Assembly (NCBI RefSeq): GCF_026130545.1
Contig: NZ_JAMOIM010000018.1
Span: forward strand, 62,001 to 126,000
Source: Lichenifustis flavocetrariae
GTDB lineage: Bacteria; Pseudomonadota; Alphaproteobacteria; Rhizobiales; Beijerinckiaceae
Direction of reading: 5' to 3'
DNA: 64,000 nucleotides
In this document: positions 1-8,342 of the stretch, piece by piece
Layout of the letters: the number at the start of each line of letters is the position of its first letter
Numbering within the stretch: position 1 is the stretch's first letter
Made by a program: the position numbers and the translations under genes
The notes under the pieces: model-generated
Seen by the model: only the letters and a program-made list of their open reading frames with translations
Told to the model about the DNA's origin: nothing
Database searches by the model: none

Positions 1-315
1 CTGCCACGCGCCGCCTTCGACCGCAGAGCTGCGTTTCGCCAGATCTCCCTCACGCCGCTCGGCCGTTCGGCCGCCCTGCTGATCGGGACGCTTGGGGCCG
101 ACGGCGCTTTCGATCTCACGGTCACGGCCGCGACGCGCCGGCCGATCCAGCTCGACTTCGGCGCCCTGCCCGATCCGAGGTCGCTGCAACAACGCCTGCA
201 GGCCGACATTCCCCTGAGCCTCTATTACGACGACGTTCATGGGGCGCCGGATTGGCGGCGGCACATGACGTTCGAGTTTGCTGAAGAGATCCGGAGCGAA
301 CTGGCATGCTTTTGA
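1..315 (+). CDS. FAD-binding subunit of a xanthine dehydrogenase-family molybdenum hydroxylase (C-terminal part)
   Basis: This frame is open from the left edge of the window and ends at TGA 313-315, giving about 104 C-terminal residues. The sequence looks like the C-terminal domain of the CO-dehydrogenase-type flavoprotein subunit, which passes electrons from the iron-sulfur centres to the final acceptor. The end carries the motif HGAPDWRRHMT followed by AEEIRSEL, which is typical of that domain. Its stop overlaps the start of the next gene (ATG at 306) by 10 bases, so the two are probably translationally coupled subunits of one enzyme. The FAD-binding domain itself lies outside the window. 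The substrate cannot be told from this fragment. Confidence 0.8.
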   Translation: MPRAAFDRRAAFRQISLTPLGRSAALLIGTLGADGAFDLTVTAATRRPIQLDFGALPDPRSLQQRLQADIPLSLYYDDVHGAPDWRRHMTFEFAEEIRSELACF

Positions 316-3011
316 CCGTCAATGGCCAGGATCAGCACGGGGCGCCGCGTCCGGGCCAGTGTTTGCGGACCTTCCTGCGCAACCTCGGCTGGTTCGGCGT
401 CAAGAAGGGTTGCGACGCGGGTGACTGCGGCGCCTGCACGGTCCACCTTGACGGCAAGCCCGTACATAGCTGCCTCGTCCCGGCGTTTCGGGTCGAAGGG
501 CATGAGGTCACGACGATCGAAGGGCTCGGAGACACCGACGGCCTGCATCCGATGCAACAGGCCTTTGTCGATGCACAGGGCTTCCAGTGCGGCTTCTGCA
601 CAGCCGGCATGGTGATGACGGCCGCGTGCCTCAATCAGGCTCAACGCCGCGATCTTCCCGCCGCGCTGAAGGGCAATCTCTGCCGCTGCACCGGCTATCG
701 CGCGATCCAGGATGCAATCGAGGGTCTGAGGCATCGCGAGGAGGCTCCCTCCGGCAAGACGATCGGCCGCAACATCGCGGCGCCGGCCGGTCCGGGGATC
801 GTGACCGGTCAGGCGCGATACACGATGGACGTTGCGATCGATCGTCTGACACACATGAAGATCTTGCGCTCTCCGCACGCGGCCGCGCGGATCCAGAGGA
901 TCGACGCGTCGGAGACCTTGAAGATTCCTGGAGTGCTCGCGGTGCTGACGCACCATGATGCGCCCGCAAAACTCTTCTCGACCGGCCGGCATGAGCACGC
1001 GACGGACGATCCCGATGACACGCGGGTCCTCGATTCGGTCGTTCGTTTTGTCGGTCAGCGTGTGGCCGCCGTCGTGGCCGAAAGCGAGGCCGCCGCCGAG
1101 GCCGGCCGAGACCGCCTGGAGGTCGACTACGAGATCCTGCCGGCCGTTTTCGATCCCGAGGACGCAATGCGGCCGGGCGCCCCCGTGATCCACGACAAGC
1201 CGGCCGCTGCACGTATCGCCGACCCGCAACGCAACATCGTGGCGGAACTGCACGGCGAGATCGGCAGCGTCGATGCCGGCTTCATGGACGCCGATGTGGT
1301 GCATGAAGCGACCTACATGACGCAGCGTGTACAGCATGCGGCGCTCGAAACGCATGGTTCGATCGGTTGGCGCGACAGCGAGGGTCGGCTCGTGTTGCGC
1401 ACGAGTTCACAGGTGCCTTTCCTCACGCGAGAGGCCCTGGCGGCGCTCTATGACCTGCCACGTGACAGTGTGCGGGTCTTCAGCGAACGGGTTGGCGGCG
1501 GCTTCGGCGGCAAGCAGGAGATGCTGACCGAAGACCTTGTCGCGCTGGCCGTGCTGAAGACAGGCCGGCCCGTGAAACTCGAATTGACGCGGGAGGAACA
1601 ATTCAGCGCCACCACGACCCGCCACCCGATGCGGGTGAGCGTGAAAGTCGGCGCCAAAAGCGACGGCCGCTTGACCGCTATAGCGATGCTCATCCTCTCC
1701 AACACGGGCGCCTACGGTAATCACGGACCGGGCGTGATGTTCCATGGGGCGGGCGAGTCCCTGGGGCTCTATCGCTGCCCGAACAAGAGAGTGGATGGAC
1801 ACGCGGTCTACACCAACACGGTGCCGAGCGGCGCCTTCCGGGGCTACGGCCTCAGCCAGACTAACTTTGCGGTCGAGACCGCCTTGGACGAGATTGCGCG
1901 TCGCCTCGATATGGATCCCTTCGCGTTTCGCCGACGCAACGTTGTGCGACCCGGCGATCCCATGGTGTCGTATGACGAGAGCCCACATGACGTCGAATAT
2001 GGCAGTTACGGGCTTGATCAGTGCCTGGACAAGGTCGAAGCCGCACTCGCCGATAAAGCCCGGCCCGACCTCGGGCCGGATTGGCTGACTGGACGCGGCA
2101 TGGCGGTCGGAATGATCGACACGGTTCCACCGCGCGGACACTTTGCCGACTGTCGCATCAGGCTGGGCCGCGACGGCCTCTACGACCTGACCGTCGGTAC
2201 GGCCGAATTCGGGAACGGGACCACGACGGTCCATTGCCAGATTGCGGCCGCCGTTCTCGGCACATCGGTCGAACGGATCAGGATCCGGCAGTCCGACACC
2301 GCGCATGGTGGCCATGATACGGGCGCCTACGGCAGCACCGGAACCGTGATTGCCGGAGCCGCCACCGAAAATGCCGCGCGCGCGCTCGCCAAAAGCCTGT
2401 CGGCCTTCGCGACCCGTCACATGGGACGCGACAATGCCGCCCTGGCCGAGGATCACATGATGGTCGACGGGAAGCGCGTAGATCTGGCCGAGCTTGCACA
2501 GAGCGCCGAAGACGCCGGCCTTCCCCTCGAAGCTATGGGGCACGCGAACGGGACGCCGCGATCCGTCGCCTTCAACGTGCAGGGCTTTGAGATCGCGGTT
2601 CATCGACGCTACGGCACGCTGCGTATCTTGCGAAGCATTCACGCCGCCGATGCCGGAACGGTCATGAACCCGATGCAGTGCCGGGGTCAGATCGAGGGTG
2701 GCGTTGCGCAAGCGATCGGCGCGGCCCTCTATGAGGAGATGCGGATCGATGCCGACGGAAAGGTCATCAATCCCGTCTTCCGCGGCTATCACATCCCAGC
2801 CTTTGCGGATGTGCCGCATACGGAGGTTTATTTCGCCGCAACCCACGACAGTGTCGGCCCCCTTGGGGCGAAGTCCATGAGTGAAAGCCCGTACAATCCT
2901 GTCGCGGCGGCGCTTGGCAATGCCATCCGGGACGCCACCGGCATCCGTCTGCTTGAGACACCTTTCTCCGCCGATAGGCTGCACCGGGCTTTGGCGTCCC
3001 AGGCCCCTTAG
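306..3011 (+). CDS. Fused [2Fe-2S] and molybdopterin subunits of a xanthine dehydrogenase-family hydroxylase
   Basis: A 901-residue protein that joins two subunits usually encoded separately. Residues 1-150 are the small subunit: a plant-type [2Fe-2S] site (CDAGDCGACTV, with a fourth Cys after HLDGKPVHS) and a second all-alpha [2Fe-2S] site (CGFC and CRC). From about residue 155 comes the molybdopterin-binding large subunit, with GGGFGGKQE near residue 397 and GAFRGYG further on. The motif GAKSMSE at 854-860 occupies the place of the usual GxKGxGE; the catalytic glutamate is kept but two glycines are serines. Such enzymes hydroxylate purines, aldehydes or N-heterocycles with water as oxygen donor. 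The gene overlaps the preceding FAD subunit, so a complete electron chain is encoded. The substrate is unknown. Confidence 0.88.
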   Translation: MLLTVNGQDQHGAPRPGQCLRTFLRNLGWFGVKKGCDAGDCGACTVHLDGKPVHSCLVPAFRVEGHEVTTIEGLGDTDGLHPMQQAFVDAQGFQCGFCTAGMVMTAACLNQAQRRDLPAALKGNLCRCTGYRAIQDAIEGLRHREEAPSGKTIGRNIAAPAGPGIVTGQARYTMDVAIDRLTHMKILRSPHAAARIQRIDASETLKIPGVLAVLTHHDAPAKLFSTGRHEHATDDPDDTRVLDSVVRFVGQRVAAVVAESEAAAEAGRDRLEVDYEILPAVFDPEDAMRPGAPVIHDKPAAARIADPQRNIVAELHGEIGSVDAGFMDADVVHEATYMTQRVQHAALETHGSIGWRDSEGRLVLRTSSQVPFLTREALAALYDLPRDSVRVFSERVGGGFGGKQEMLTEDLVALAVLKTGRPVKLELTREEQFSATTTRHPMRVSVKVGAKSDGRLTAIAMLILSNTGAYGNHGPGVMFHGAGESLGLYRCPNKRVDGHAVYTNTVPSGAFRGYGLSQTNFAVETALDEIARRLDMDPFAFRRRNVVRPGDPMVSYDESPHDVEYGSYGLDQCLDKVEAALADKARPDLGPDWLTGRGMAVGMIDTVPPRGHFADCRIRLGRDGLYDLTVGTAEFGNGTTTVHCQIAAAVLGTSVERIRIRQSDTAHGGHDTGAYGSTGTVIAGAATENAARALAKSLSAFATRHMGRDNAALAEDHMMVDGKRVDLAELAQSAEDAGLPLEAMGHANGTPRSVAFNVQGFEIAVHRRYGTLRILRSIHAADAGTVMNPMQCRGQIEGGVAQAIGAALYEEMRIDADGKVINPVFRGYHIPAFADVPHTEVYFAATHDSVGPLGAKSMSESPYNPVAAALGNAIRDATGIRLLETPFSADRLHRALASQAP

Positions 3012-3144
3012 CCAAAGCGGCGCGAAGGCGGCAGTTTGGCGATGCCGCCTCACATTTGTGGAACCTCATCCGGTGATTGCCGTTCAGGATATCGAGCCGT
3101 GCTGCAATGCAGCGCCGCCAGATTTTTCATGAGGAGCCATCCCG

Positions 3145-3360
3145 ATGTCGACAGGACTTCCCGCTTTCCCGGCCCACGAAGGTCATATCGGAATGCCGGA
3201 GCGATTCATCTCGGTTGCGGCCGGCTTGGCGCTTGCAGCGACTGCCGCAAAGCCACGTCCCAACGTTCTGCTCAGCATCCTGGCACTTGGGGCCGGTGCC
3301 TTCCTGGCCTATCGAGGCGCGACCGGCTACTGCCCCGCCCGCGCGGCTCTGGACGCGTAA
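3145..3360 (+). CDS. YgaP-like / DUF2892 small membrane protein
   Basis: A 71-residue protein with two hydrophobic stretches (about residues 20-35 and 43-58) and the ending YRGATGYCPARAAL, close to the GLTGYCP motif seen at the end of YgaP-type transmembrane domains (DUF2892). A good ribosome binding site, GAGGAG, lies about 10 bases before ATG 3145. No rhodanese domain is attached, unlike E. coli YgaP. It follows the molybdenum hydroxylase gene by 133 bases on the same strand, but I see no functional link. The role of the family is not established; membrane location is the only safe statement. Confidence 0.75.
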   Translation: MSTGLPAFPAHEGHIGMPERFISVAAGLALAATAAKPRPNVLLSILALGAGAFLAYRGATGYCPARAALDA

Positions 3361-3375
3361 GGCGGCGTAAGCCGT

Positions 3376-4032
3376 TCAGCGTTGAGAAGACCCGGCCCAT
3401 TCGCGGACGGCGCCGACCAACGCTTCAGCGTTCTTGCCGACCTCGTCCGCAGTCATGCCTGGCTTGAACAAGGACGAACCGATCCCGAACCCGTGCACCA
3501 CGCTTCCGTTCCAATCCTTGATGGTGCCGGATGAAACGCCACCCACGACAAGAAGGCGTGTGCCCTTCGGGAGCACCGCAGCCATTGCTTTCGCGACGGA
3601 GGGTGTCACCAGTTCACCCGGGAAGAGCTTGACCGCATGCGCACCCGCGTCGAGCGCCGCGAAGGCTTCGGTCGGCGTGAGGCAGCCCGGCAGGGAGATC
3701 ATCCCGGCCGCGCGCGTGTGGCGGATGACCTCCACGTTGCAATTGGGCGAAATGATCACTTGGCCGCCAACGTCGTGCACACGCGCGACATCTTCGGCGC
3801 GCAGGACGGTGCCGGCGCCGACGGTCGCGTGGCCACCGAATGCCTTGGCGAGAAGCCCGATACTCTCGAAAGGCTCGGGTGAATTCAATGGGACTTCGAG
3901 GATGCGGATCCCCGCGTTCACCAAGACGGTGCCGACCGCGATCGCTTCCTTGGGGACCAGCCCGCGCAGGATCGCGACGATCGGCATGGTGGCGAAATCT
4001 TCTTCGTAGCGCTGCTCCACGGCCGTGCTCAT
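3376..4032 (-). CDS. dgoA: 2-dehydro-3-deoxy-6-phosphogalactonate aldolase
   Basis: A class I aldolase of the KDPG/KDPGal family, 218 residues (E. coli DgoA has about 205). It cleaves 2-keto-3-deoxy-6-phosphogalactonate to pyruvate and glyceraldehyde 3-phosphate, the last step of the De Ley-Doudoroff pathway. The Schiff-base lysine is K135 in AVKLFPGE, and the acid-base glutamate is E46 in LEVPLN. Its ATG overlaps the stop of the upstream dgoK gene by four bases (ATGA), which indicates coupled translation. With the aldose dehydrogenase upstream it forms a three-gene operon. KDPG aldolase (Eda) is the alternative reading, but the partner kinase makes KDPGal more likely. Confidence 0.88.
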   Translation of the reverse strand: MSTAVEQRYEEDFATMPIVAILRGLVPKEAIAVGTVLVNAGIRILEVPLNSPEPFESIGLLAKAFGGHATVGAGTVLRAEDVARVHDVGGQVIISPNCNVEVIRHTRAAGMISLPGCLTPTEAFAALDAGAHAVKLFPGELVTPSVAKAMAAVLPKGTRLLVVGGVSSGTIKDWNGSVVHGFGIGSSLFKPGMTADEVGKNAEALVGAVREWAGSSQR

Positions 4033-4952
4033 AGGGCTGGTCCTGTGCTGGTGAGATCGAGGCTGGCCGCGATGCTGGTCAGGCCCGCCAGGGTCGCGCC
4101 CTCGGGCTCAACGTCGATCACCTGGAATCCATAGTGAAGGAGCGCGGATCGATAGGGTTGCAGCTGCGGATCCGCGGCTACGAGGTGAACCACATGCCCT
4201 GCGCCGAAGAGATCACGCGCGCCGGAGATTTCCGCTTCGATCAACAGTCCGGACAGGAAGGGCCGAACAGCACGGCCGCTGACGTTCCTGGACAAGACCT
4301 GCGTCCTTGCCTGGAACATCTGGCGCGTCAGCCCACCGGGCATCTGCGAAAGTGTCCGAGCGAGACGCTGACCAGCCTCGACATCCGCAGGCTCCTCGGC
4401 GAGTCGACCCACGAAGGATTGGACGAGGGCGGCATAGAGCTCACCGGTCGCGAAGGTCACGAACCGCGTGATGCGCCCCTCTTCCATCTCCACCCACTTG
4501 CTGTGGGTTCCGGGCAAACACACGAGCCCGTCCTTCACGCCAGCCCCGAAGGCTTGGATCTCCTCGCCGCGCATCACGTCGTAGCCGCCGTCGTCCGTGC
4601 GACAATCGACACCGGGGACGATAAACATCGGCCTCGCATCATTGGGCACCCGAATGAGCCGCGCCGCGAGATCCGCCGGTCCGCAGGGGGGCGAGACATA
4701 GGGGGCTTCCAGCCAGCCGTTCCGGCTTCCCACCATTCCGGACATCAAGACCGGCAGAGCCGCGTTGGTGCTGAACCACGCCTCACAAGCATCGTCGAGC
4801 GCCTTTTGATACCCCCCGGCGGGAACGCTCTGGACACCACTCTCGGATGCTGCGCGGCCCAGGATCTCGCCATTCATGCCGACCAGGGTCGCCCTCATCC
4901 GGGTGGTTCCCCAATCGACCGCGACGAATGGTGCGGAACTTGAAGCTGTCAT
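4029..4952 (-). CDS. dgoK: 2-dehydro-3-deoxygalactonokinase
   Basis: A 307-residue sugar-acid kinase of the DgoK family that phosphorylates 2-keto-3-deoxygalactonate at C6 using ATP. The N-terminal phosphate-binding motif AVDWGTTRMR (residues 11-20) is the signature of the ASKHA fold in this family, and CLPGTHSKWVEM in the middle is a conserved DgoK segment. Length is close to E. coli DgoK (about 292). The gene lies 31 bases after the aldose dehydrogenase gene and overlaps dgoA by four bases, so the operon reads dehydrogenase, kinase, aldolase. A dgoD-type dehydratase is not in the operon, although an IlvD/Edd-type sugar-acid dehydratase lies at 56.1-57.9 kb. Confidence 0.9.
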   Translation of the reverse strand: MTASSSAPFVAVDWGTTRMRATLVGMNGEILGRAASESGVQSVPAGGYQKALDDACEAWFSTNAALPVLMSGMVGSRNGWLEAPYVSPPCGPADLAARLIRVPNDARPMFIVPGVDCRTDDGGYDVMRGEEIQAFGAGVKDGLVCLPGTHSKWVEMEEGRITRFVTFATGELYAALVQSFVGRLAEEPADVEAGQRLARTLSQMPGGLTRQMFQARTQVLSRNVSGRAVRPFLSGLLIEAEISGARDLFGAGHVVHLVAADPQLQPYRSALLHYGFQVIDVEPEGATLAGLTSIAASLDLTSTGPAL

Positions 4953-4983
4953 CCGCCCTCCCGCTCGGCCATTCCGTTGCAGG

Positions 4984-5751
4984 TCATAGCCAACCGCCGT
5001 CCACCAGGTAGCTTTGATTGGTCATGGCCCCCGCTTCGTCCGAGGCGAAAAACAAGGTGGCGCGGGCGACATCATCTGGAACGAGCGGCCGTTTGAGGCA
5101 TTGCCGGTCGAGCCTGTCCTTGTCCGCCTCGGGCGTCATCCAAAGTTCGAGCTGGCGATCGGTCATGATCCAGCCGGGCGCCACCGAGAGAACCCGGATA
5201 TTGTCCTTGCCGTAATCGCGGGCCAACGAGCGGGTCAGTCCGAGAACGGCCGACTTCGCAGCCGTATAAATCGGCATCCCGCCCTGCCCGAGCATCCAAG
5301 ACAGCGAGCCGAAATTGATGATGCACCCTTTCTGGGCGGCCTGCATGTCCGGCAGCACTGCCTGCGCAGCAAAGAACTGGTGCTTGAGGTTAACGGCGAT
5401 GCGCTCGTCGAAATATTCTGGCGTCACGTCGGGCGTCGCATGACGCTGATCGTGCGCCGCGTTGTTCAGGAGAATGCCGATCGGCCCAAGTTCCTCGCGA
5501 ATGGCAGCGATCCCGGCGCGAAGCTCGTCGATGTTGCGCAGGTCGGCATGTTTGAAGACGACCTGATGGCCCGCGTCCCTCAATTTGCTCGCGAGTGCCT
5601 CGGATGGCGCGTCGGCGATATCGAGAAACCCGATTTTGGAGCCCTGCTCGGCAAAACGCTGCGTGAGAGCCGCACCGATTCCGCTACCGCCCCCCGTGAT
5701 CAGCACAACGGCATCACGCAGGCTCGGGTAGCGCGCGATCTCAACTGTCAT
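4984..5751 (-). CDS. SDR-family aldose 1-dehydrogenase (XylB-like)
   Basis: A 255-residue classical short-chain dehydrogenase. It has TGGGSGIG at residues 19-26 for NAD(P), LLNNAA, a serine around 149-151 and Y162/K166 of YxxxK. The overall sequence recalls Caulobacter D-xylose dehydrogenase XylB: YPSL near the start, FLDIAD, RH-x-x-x-DVT, DERI-x-VNL, NFGS-x-SW and a C-terminal VDGGW. It probably oxidises an aldose to its lactone; D-galactose fits the dgoK-dgoA genes downstream, while D-xylose fits the sequence resemblance. The frame extends upstream to 6186, but ATG 5751 is preferred because GGGAGG lies just before it and the extension has no family match. First gene of the operon with dgoK and dgoA. 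Confidence 0.8.
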   Translation of the reverse strand: MTVEIARYPSLRDAVVLITGGGSGIGAALTQRFAEQGSKIGFLDIADAPSEALASKLRDAGHQVVFKHADLRNIDELRAGIAAIREELGPIGILLNNAAHDQRHATPDVTPEYFDERIAVNLKHQFFAAQAVLPDMQAAQKGCIINFGSLSWMLGQGGMPIYTAAKSAVLGLTRSLARDYGKDNIRVLSVAPGWIMTDRQLELWMTPEADKDRLDRQCLKRPLVPDDVARATLFFASDEAGAMTNQSYLVDGGWL

Positions 5752-5928
5752 AAAACCTCCCTGCGCCAACATGGCCTCGACGCTCGCGAAGGGTTTAGTG
5801 GCAGCTCGCGGATCCGGCAATGCGAACTGCTTCCCGCTGGAGAGGATTTGCCGCGGGCCACTCGCGCTTGCCGCTTTACCTTCCTGCCCTGTCGCGGCAT
5901 AGTCCGCGCGCTCACAAGGACCCGGGAC

Positions 5929-6357
5929 ATGGCGCAAGACCGGCGCGGACCAAAAATACCGTTCAGCATCGCACAGGTCTTCTCCTGGTGGAGCCGGCTG
6001 ACGGTCGGCACGCGTGTCTACACGAACAGATTCGGCATTTATGTCGGATCGGACGAGTTCGGGAATGCCTATTACAAGACCGGCAAAATCGACCCCGACC
6101 TGCTGTTCGAGCGGCGCTGGGTGATCTACGCCGGCGAAAGCGACGGCTCGCTGACGCCACCCGGCTGGTATGGTTGGCTCCACCACACGACCGACACGCC
6201 GCCGACCGAGGAAAATTACCGGCCGCGCGAATGGCAGAAGCCCTACATCCCGAACATGACCGGAACGCCCGAGGCTTATCGGCCAGAAGGGTCGACGTTG
6301 CGGTCAGGGCAGCGCCAGAAGACGGGCGCGGATTACGGGGCCTGGACGCCGAACTGA
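5929..6357 (+). CDS. NADH:ubiquinone oxidoreductase NDUFA12-type subunit
   Basis: A 142-residue protein of the NDUFA12 (B17.2) family, an accessory subunit of respiratory complex I shared by alphaproteobacteria and mitochondria. The diagnostic region is RRWVIYAGESDGS followed by PPGWYGWLHHTTDTPP. The start ATG 5929 has AAGGA eight bases upstream; the same frame runs open much further upstream but that part is antisense to the SDR gene. It precedes a DUF2155 gene on the same strand and aat on the other strand, an arrangement I recall as common in this group. It probably acts on the cytoplasmic face of complex I; the core nuo genes are not in the window. Confidence 0.92.
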   Translation: MAQDRRGPKIPFSIAQVFSWWSRLTVGTRVYTNRFGIYVGSDEFGNAYYKTGKIDPDLLFERRWVIYAGESDGSLTPPGWYGWLHHTTDTPPTEENYRPREWQKPYIPNMTGTPEAYRPEGSTLRSGQRQKTGADYGAWTPN

Positions 6358-6435
6358 CGCATCTCCAACATCGATTTGCCATATCGTTCGACTGAAAGCG
6401 TGCGTCGCGGCAATGAGGACGCACCCGAACCCCAT

Positions 6436-7080
6436 ATGACGTCTGCATCCTTTTTCCAGGGCCTCGGCCCAGTCACCGTCCTCAGTCTCGTGATCGCGGC
6501 CGGTGCTTTCGATGCGCCTGCCTGGGCCGACAAGATCAAGAACCCGGTCGCGGTCTTTTCCGGGCTCGACAAGATCACCGGCCGCATCATCTCTTTCGAA
6601 GCGAAGATCGACGAGACCGTGCAATTCGGTTCGCTCCAGGTGACGCCGCGAGTCTGCTACACGCGGCCACAGACCGAGGCGCCGCAGACCGATGCTTTTG
6701 CCGAAGTCGACGAGGTGCAGGCCGACAAGCAATATAAGCAGATTTTTTCGGGATGGATGTTCGCGGCGAGCCCGGGGCTCCACGGGATCGAGCACCCGGT
6801 CTACGATGTCTGGTTGACGGAATGCAAAGGCGGATCAGAGGTGATCGCCGATGCGCCGGATCCAAATGCCGACCCGAACGCTGTGCCGGCGCCGACAGCC
6901 GATGCAGCCTCGCCTGCCACGCCATCGGTTGCGGCTCCTCCCCCCAAACCCAAGCGTGTCGTGAAGCGGCAGGAAGCCCCCCCGACGGCTGTTCCGGAAC
7001 GCCGCGAACCGAGCCAAAGCTTCTTTCCGGCCAGCAACTATCCGACTGAATTCGGCGGCAAGGATCCGGCCGGCAAGTGA
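6436..7080 (+). CDS. DUF2155 domain protein, secreted
   Basis: A 214-residue protein with an N-terminal hydrophobic segment ending in AGAFDAPAWA, a likely Sec signal peptide. The DUF2155 domain follows, recognisable from FSGLDKITGRI, then VCYTRPQTEAP and FSGWMFAASPGLHGIEHPVYDVWLTEC. The C-terminal 80 residues are a low-complexity Pro/Ala/Lys linker. DUF2155 proteins are periplasmic or outer-membrane-associated and of unknown function. ATG 6436 gives the best signal peptide; a TTG at 6376 in the same frame is possible, and no start has an ideally spaced Shine-Dalgarno (GAGGA lies about 17 bases upstream). Close linkage to the NDUFA12 and aat genes is the usual context. Confidence 0.8.
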   Translation: MTSASFFQGLGPVTVLSLVIAAGAFDAPAWADKIKNPVAVFSGLDKITGRIISFEAKIDETVQFGSLQVTPRVCYTRPQTEAPQTDAFAEVDEVQADKQYKQIFSGWMFAASPGLHGIEHPVYDVWLTECKGGSEVIADAPDPNADPNAVPAPTADAASPATPSVAAPPPKPKRVVKRQEAPPTAVPERREPSQSFFPASNYPTEFGGKDPAGK

Positions 7081-7083
7081 TGG

Positions 7084-7776
7084 TCAGCTCGCCGTCAATG
7101 CTTCACCTGACGACGACGCCTGTCTGATCACCGCCAGGACATCCGCGCCAGACATCCGATCGGCGTTAGGGTTAAATTTTGCCGGACGATCGATCGCCTT
7201 CGCGAGCAGCCTGCGATAGCGGTCCCGCGAGATCTCGACCGCACCCAACGTGGCGAGGTGGGGTGTCACGAATTGCGCGTCGAGCAGCGTGTAGCCGCCG
7301 CGGATCAGCCGGGCAGCCAGATGCGCCACGGCGATTTTCGACGCATCCGTCTCGCGATGGAACATGCTTTCACCGAAAAAGGCGCCGCCGATCGACACCC
7401 CATACAATCCGCCGACCAAGACCTCGTCCCGGTAGGTCTCGACTGTGTGCACATGTCCATATCGGAACATGTCTCGATAGGCGTTTCGGATTGTTTCATT
7501 GATCCATGTCGACGGTCGCGACGGCCCTATCGCGGCACAGCCTTCGATGACAGCGTCAAAATCCGCGTCGATCCGCACCTCGAAGCGGTCGGAGCGGATG
7601 GCCTTGGCAAGGCTGCGTGAAATCATCATCGCATCCAGCGGAAAGATGCCGCGAAGCCGGGGCTCGACCCAGAACAACTCCGGGTCATCCGCGCTTTCGG
7701 CCATCGGAAACAATCCTGCCGCGTAGGCACGGAGCAGAAGGTCTGGCGTGAGATTGATCGGGTTCGAAGCCGGCAT
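7084..7776 (-). CDS. aat: Leucyl/phenylalanyl-tRNA--protein transferase
   Basis: Encodes the Aat enzyme of the N-end rule pathway, which moves Leu or Phe from tRNA to N-terminal Lys or Arg of proteins and so marks them for ClpS/ClpAP. Family motifs are [15 protein letters not shown] near the start, [14 protein letters not shown], the segment [21 protein letters not shown] (its glutamate and the preceding VETY region belong to the active site), and [15 protein letters not shown]. The start at ATG 7776 gives 230 residues, the usual length. The frame continues to TTG codons at 7791 and 7812; the latter overlaps the stop of a possible upstream gene as TTGA. The end faces the DUF2155 gene with only three bases between them. 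Confidence 0.93.
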   Translation of the reverse strand: MPASNPINLTPDLLLRAYAAGLFPMAESADDPELFWVEPRLRGIFPLDAMMISRSLAKAIRSDRFEVRIDADFDAVIEGCAAIGPSRPSTWINETIRNAYRDMFRYGHVHTVETYRDEVLVGGLYGVSIGGAFFGESMFHRETDASKIAVAHLAARLIRGGYTLLDAQFVTPHLATLGAVEISRDRYRRLLAKAIDRPAKFNPNADRMSGADVLAVIRQASSSGEALTAS

Positions 7777-7808
7777 CCTCCATGCTGTCAAGGCTTCCCG
7801 AACGCGGG

Positions 7809-8216
7809 TCAAGCCGGATCGTTGCGAGCCTGAAGGCCGCTCGCACTTCTTTCCCGGTCGCTGGCCTGCGGGAACGCGAAGTGACTGATTAGCTCGCCAG
7901 ATGAAGGTGTTCCGGCGGAAGGGTGTTTCTCGCCGCCGGATGGGGATTTGGATGTCTCGCGCCTATCCGTGAGGCGGAAGTGTCCACGGAAGGCCCGGAT
8001 CAGCAGATTGAAAAACACGGGCGGAAGGTCGACCCGACGTCGGGCGTCGTCGTTTACCCGGCGACGTCGCGACTGCGTCGGTGTCTCTTCATCCGGGCAA
8101 TATGCCGACCCCGCGTGAACCAGACGATCGATTGCATCGGCTTCCGCGCTGGCCTGGGAAAAGGCGGCGAGAACGTCGGCGGTCCGATACGAGGAGGCAA
8201 GCCATTGTTGTCTCAT
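7809..8216 (-). CDS. Hypothetical protein, doubtful
   Basis: A 135-codon frame starting at ATG 8216. I recognise no family. The first 40 codons ([21 protein letters not shown] and on) have the GC3 bias of real genes here and would form a helix; the second half is Arg/Ser/Pro-rich and looks less coding. The one point in favour is position: its TGA overlaps a TTG at 7812 that is in frame with aat (TTGA), the same kind of junction as purM-purN. No clear Shine-Dalgarno precedes ATG 8216. It could equally be chance in a 530-base gap. Confidence 0.25.
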   Translation of the reverse strand: MRQQWLASSYRTADVLAAFSQASAEADAIDRLVHAGSAYCPDEETPTQSRRRRVNDDARRRVDLPPVFFNLLIRAFRGHFRLTDRRETSKSPSGGEKHPSAGTPSSGELISHFAFPQASDRERSASGLQARNDPA

Positions 8217-8342
8217 CCGAACGGTTCTACACGCGAAACTTTGCCGCCTGCTGTCGCCAATCGCTCAAGGCGACCCTAACGCGTTTACCTTTGCCTTGGC
8301 GCAAGGCTTCGCCTAATTCGAGGCGAACGGAAAGGTCGATTG
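7813..8342. other. 530-base gap between divergent aat and guaA
   Basis: Apart from the doubtful minus-strand frame ending at 7809, I see no gene here. The gap holds two palindromes with a GACGTC core: a 12-base one at 8033-8044 (CCCGACGTCGGG) and a 10-base one at 8061-8070, with centres 27 bases apart. GGAAAGG just before 8343 is the guaA ribosome binding site. No convincing promoter or riboswitch was recognised. Confidence 0.4.

Noticed and set aside
1407-3053. A 548-codon minus-strand frame antisense to the molybdenum hydroxylase gene
   Set aside because: It is a shadow produced by GC-rich codon bias; its translation is low complexity and matches no family, whereas the plus strand has clear motifs.
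5752-6186. N-terminal extension of the aldose dehydrogenase frame
   Set aside because: The extra 145 residues overlap the NDUFA12 gene on the other strand and have no SDR similarity, while ATG 5751 has a good ribosome binding site.
8033-8070. Two GACGTC-centred palindromes in the aat-guaA gap as a paired operator
   Set aside because: Such GC-rich palindromes are frequent by chance at this base composition and no regulator or gene arrangement points to a function.
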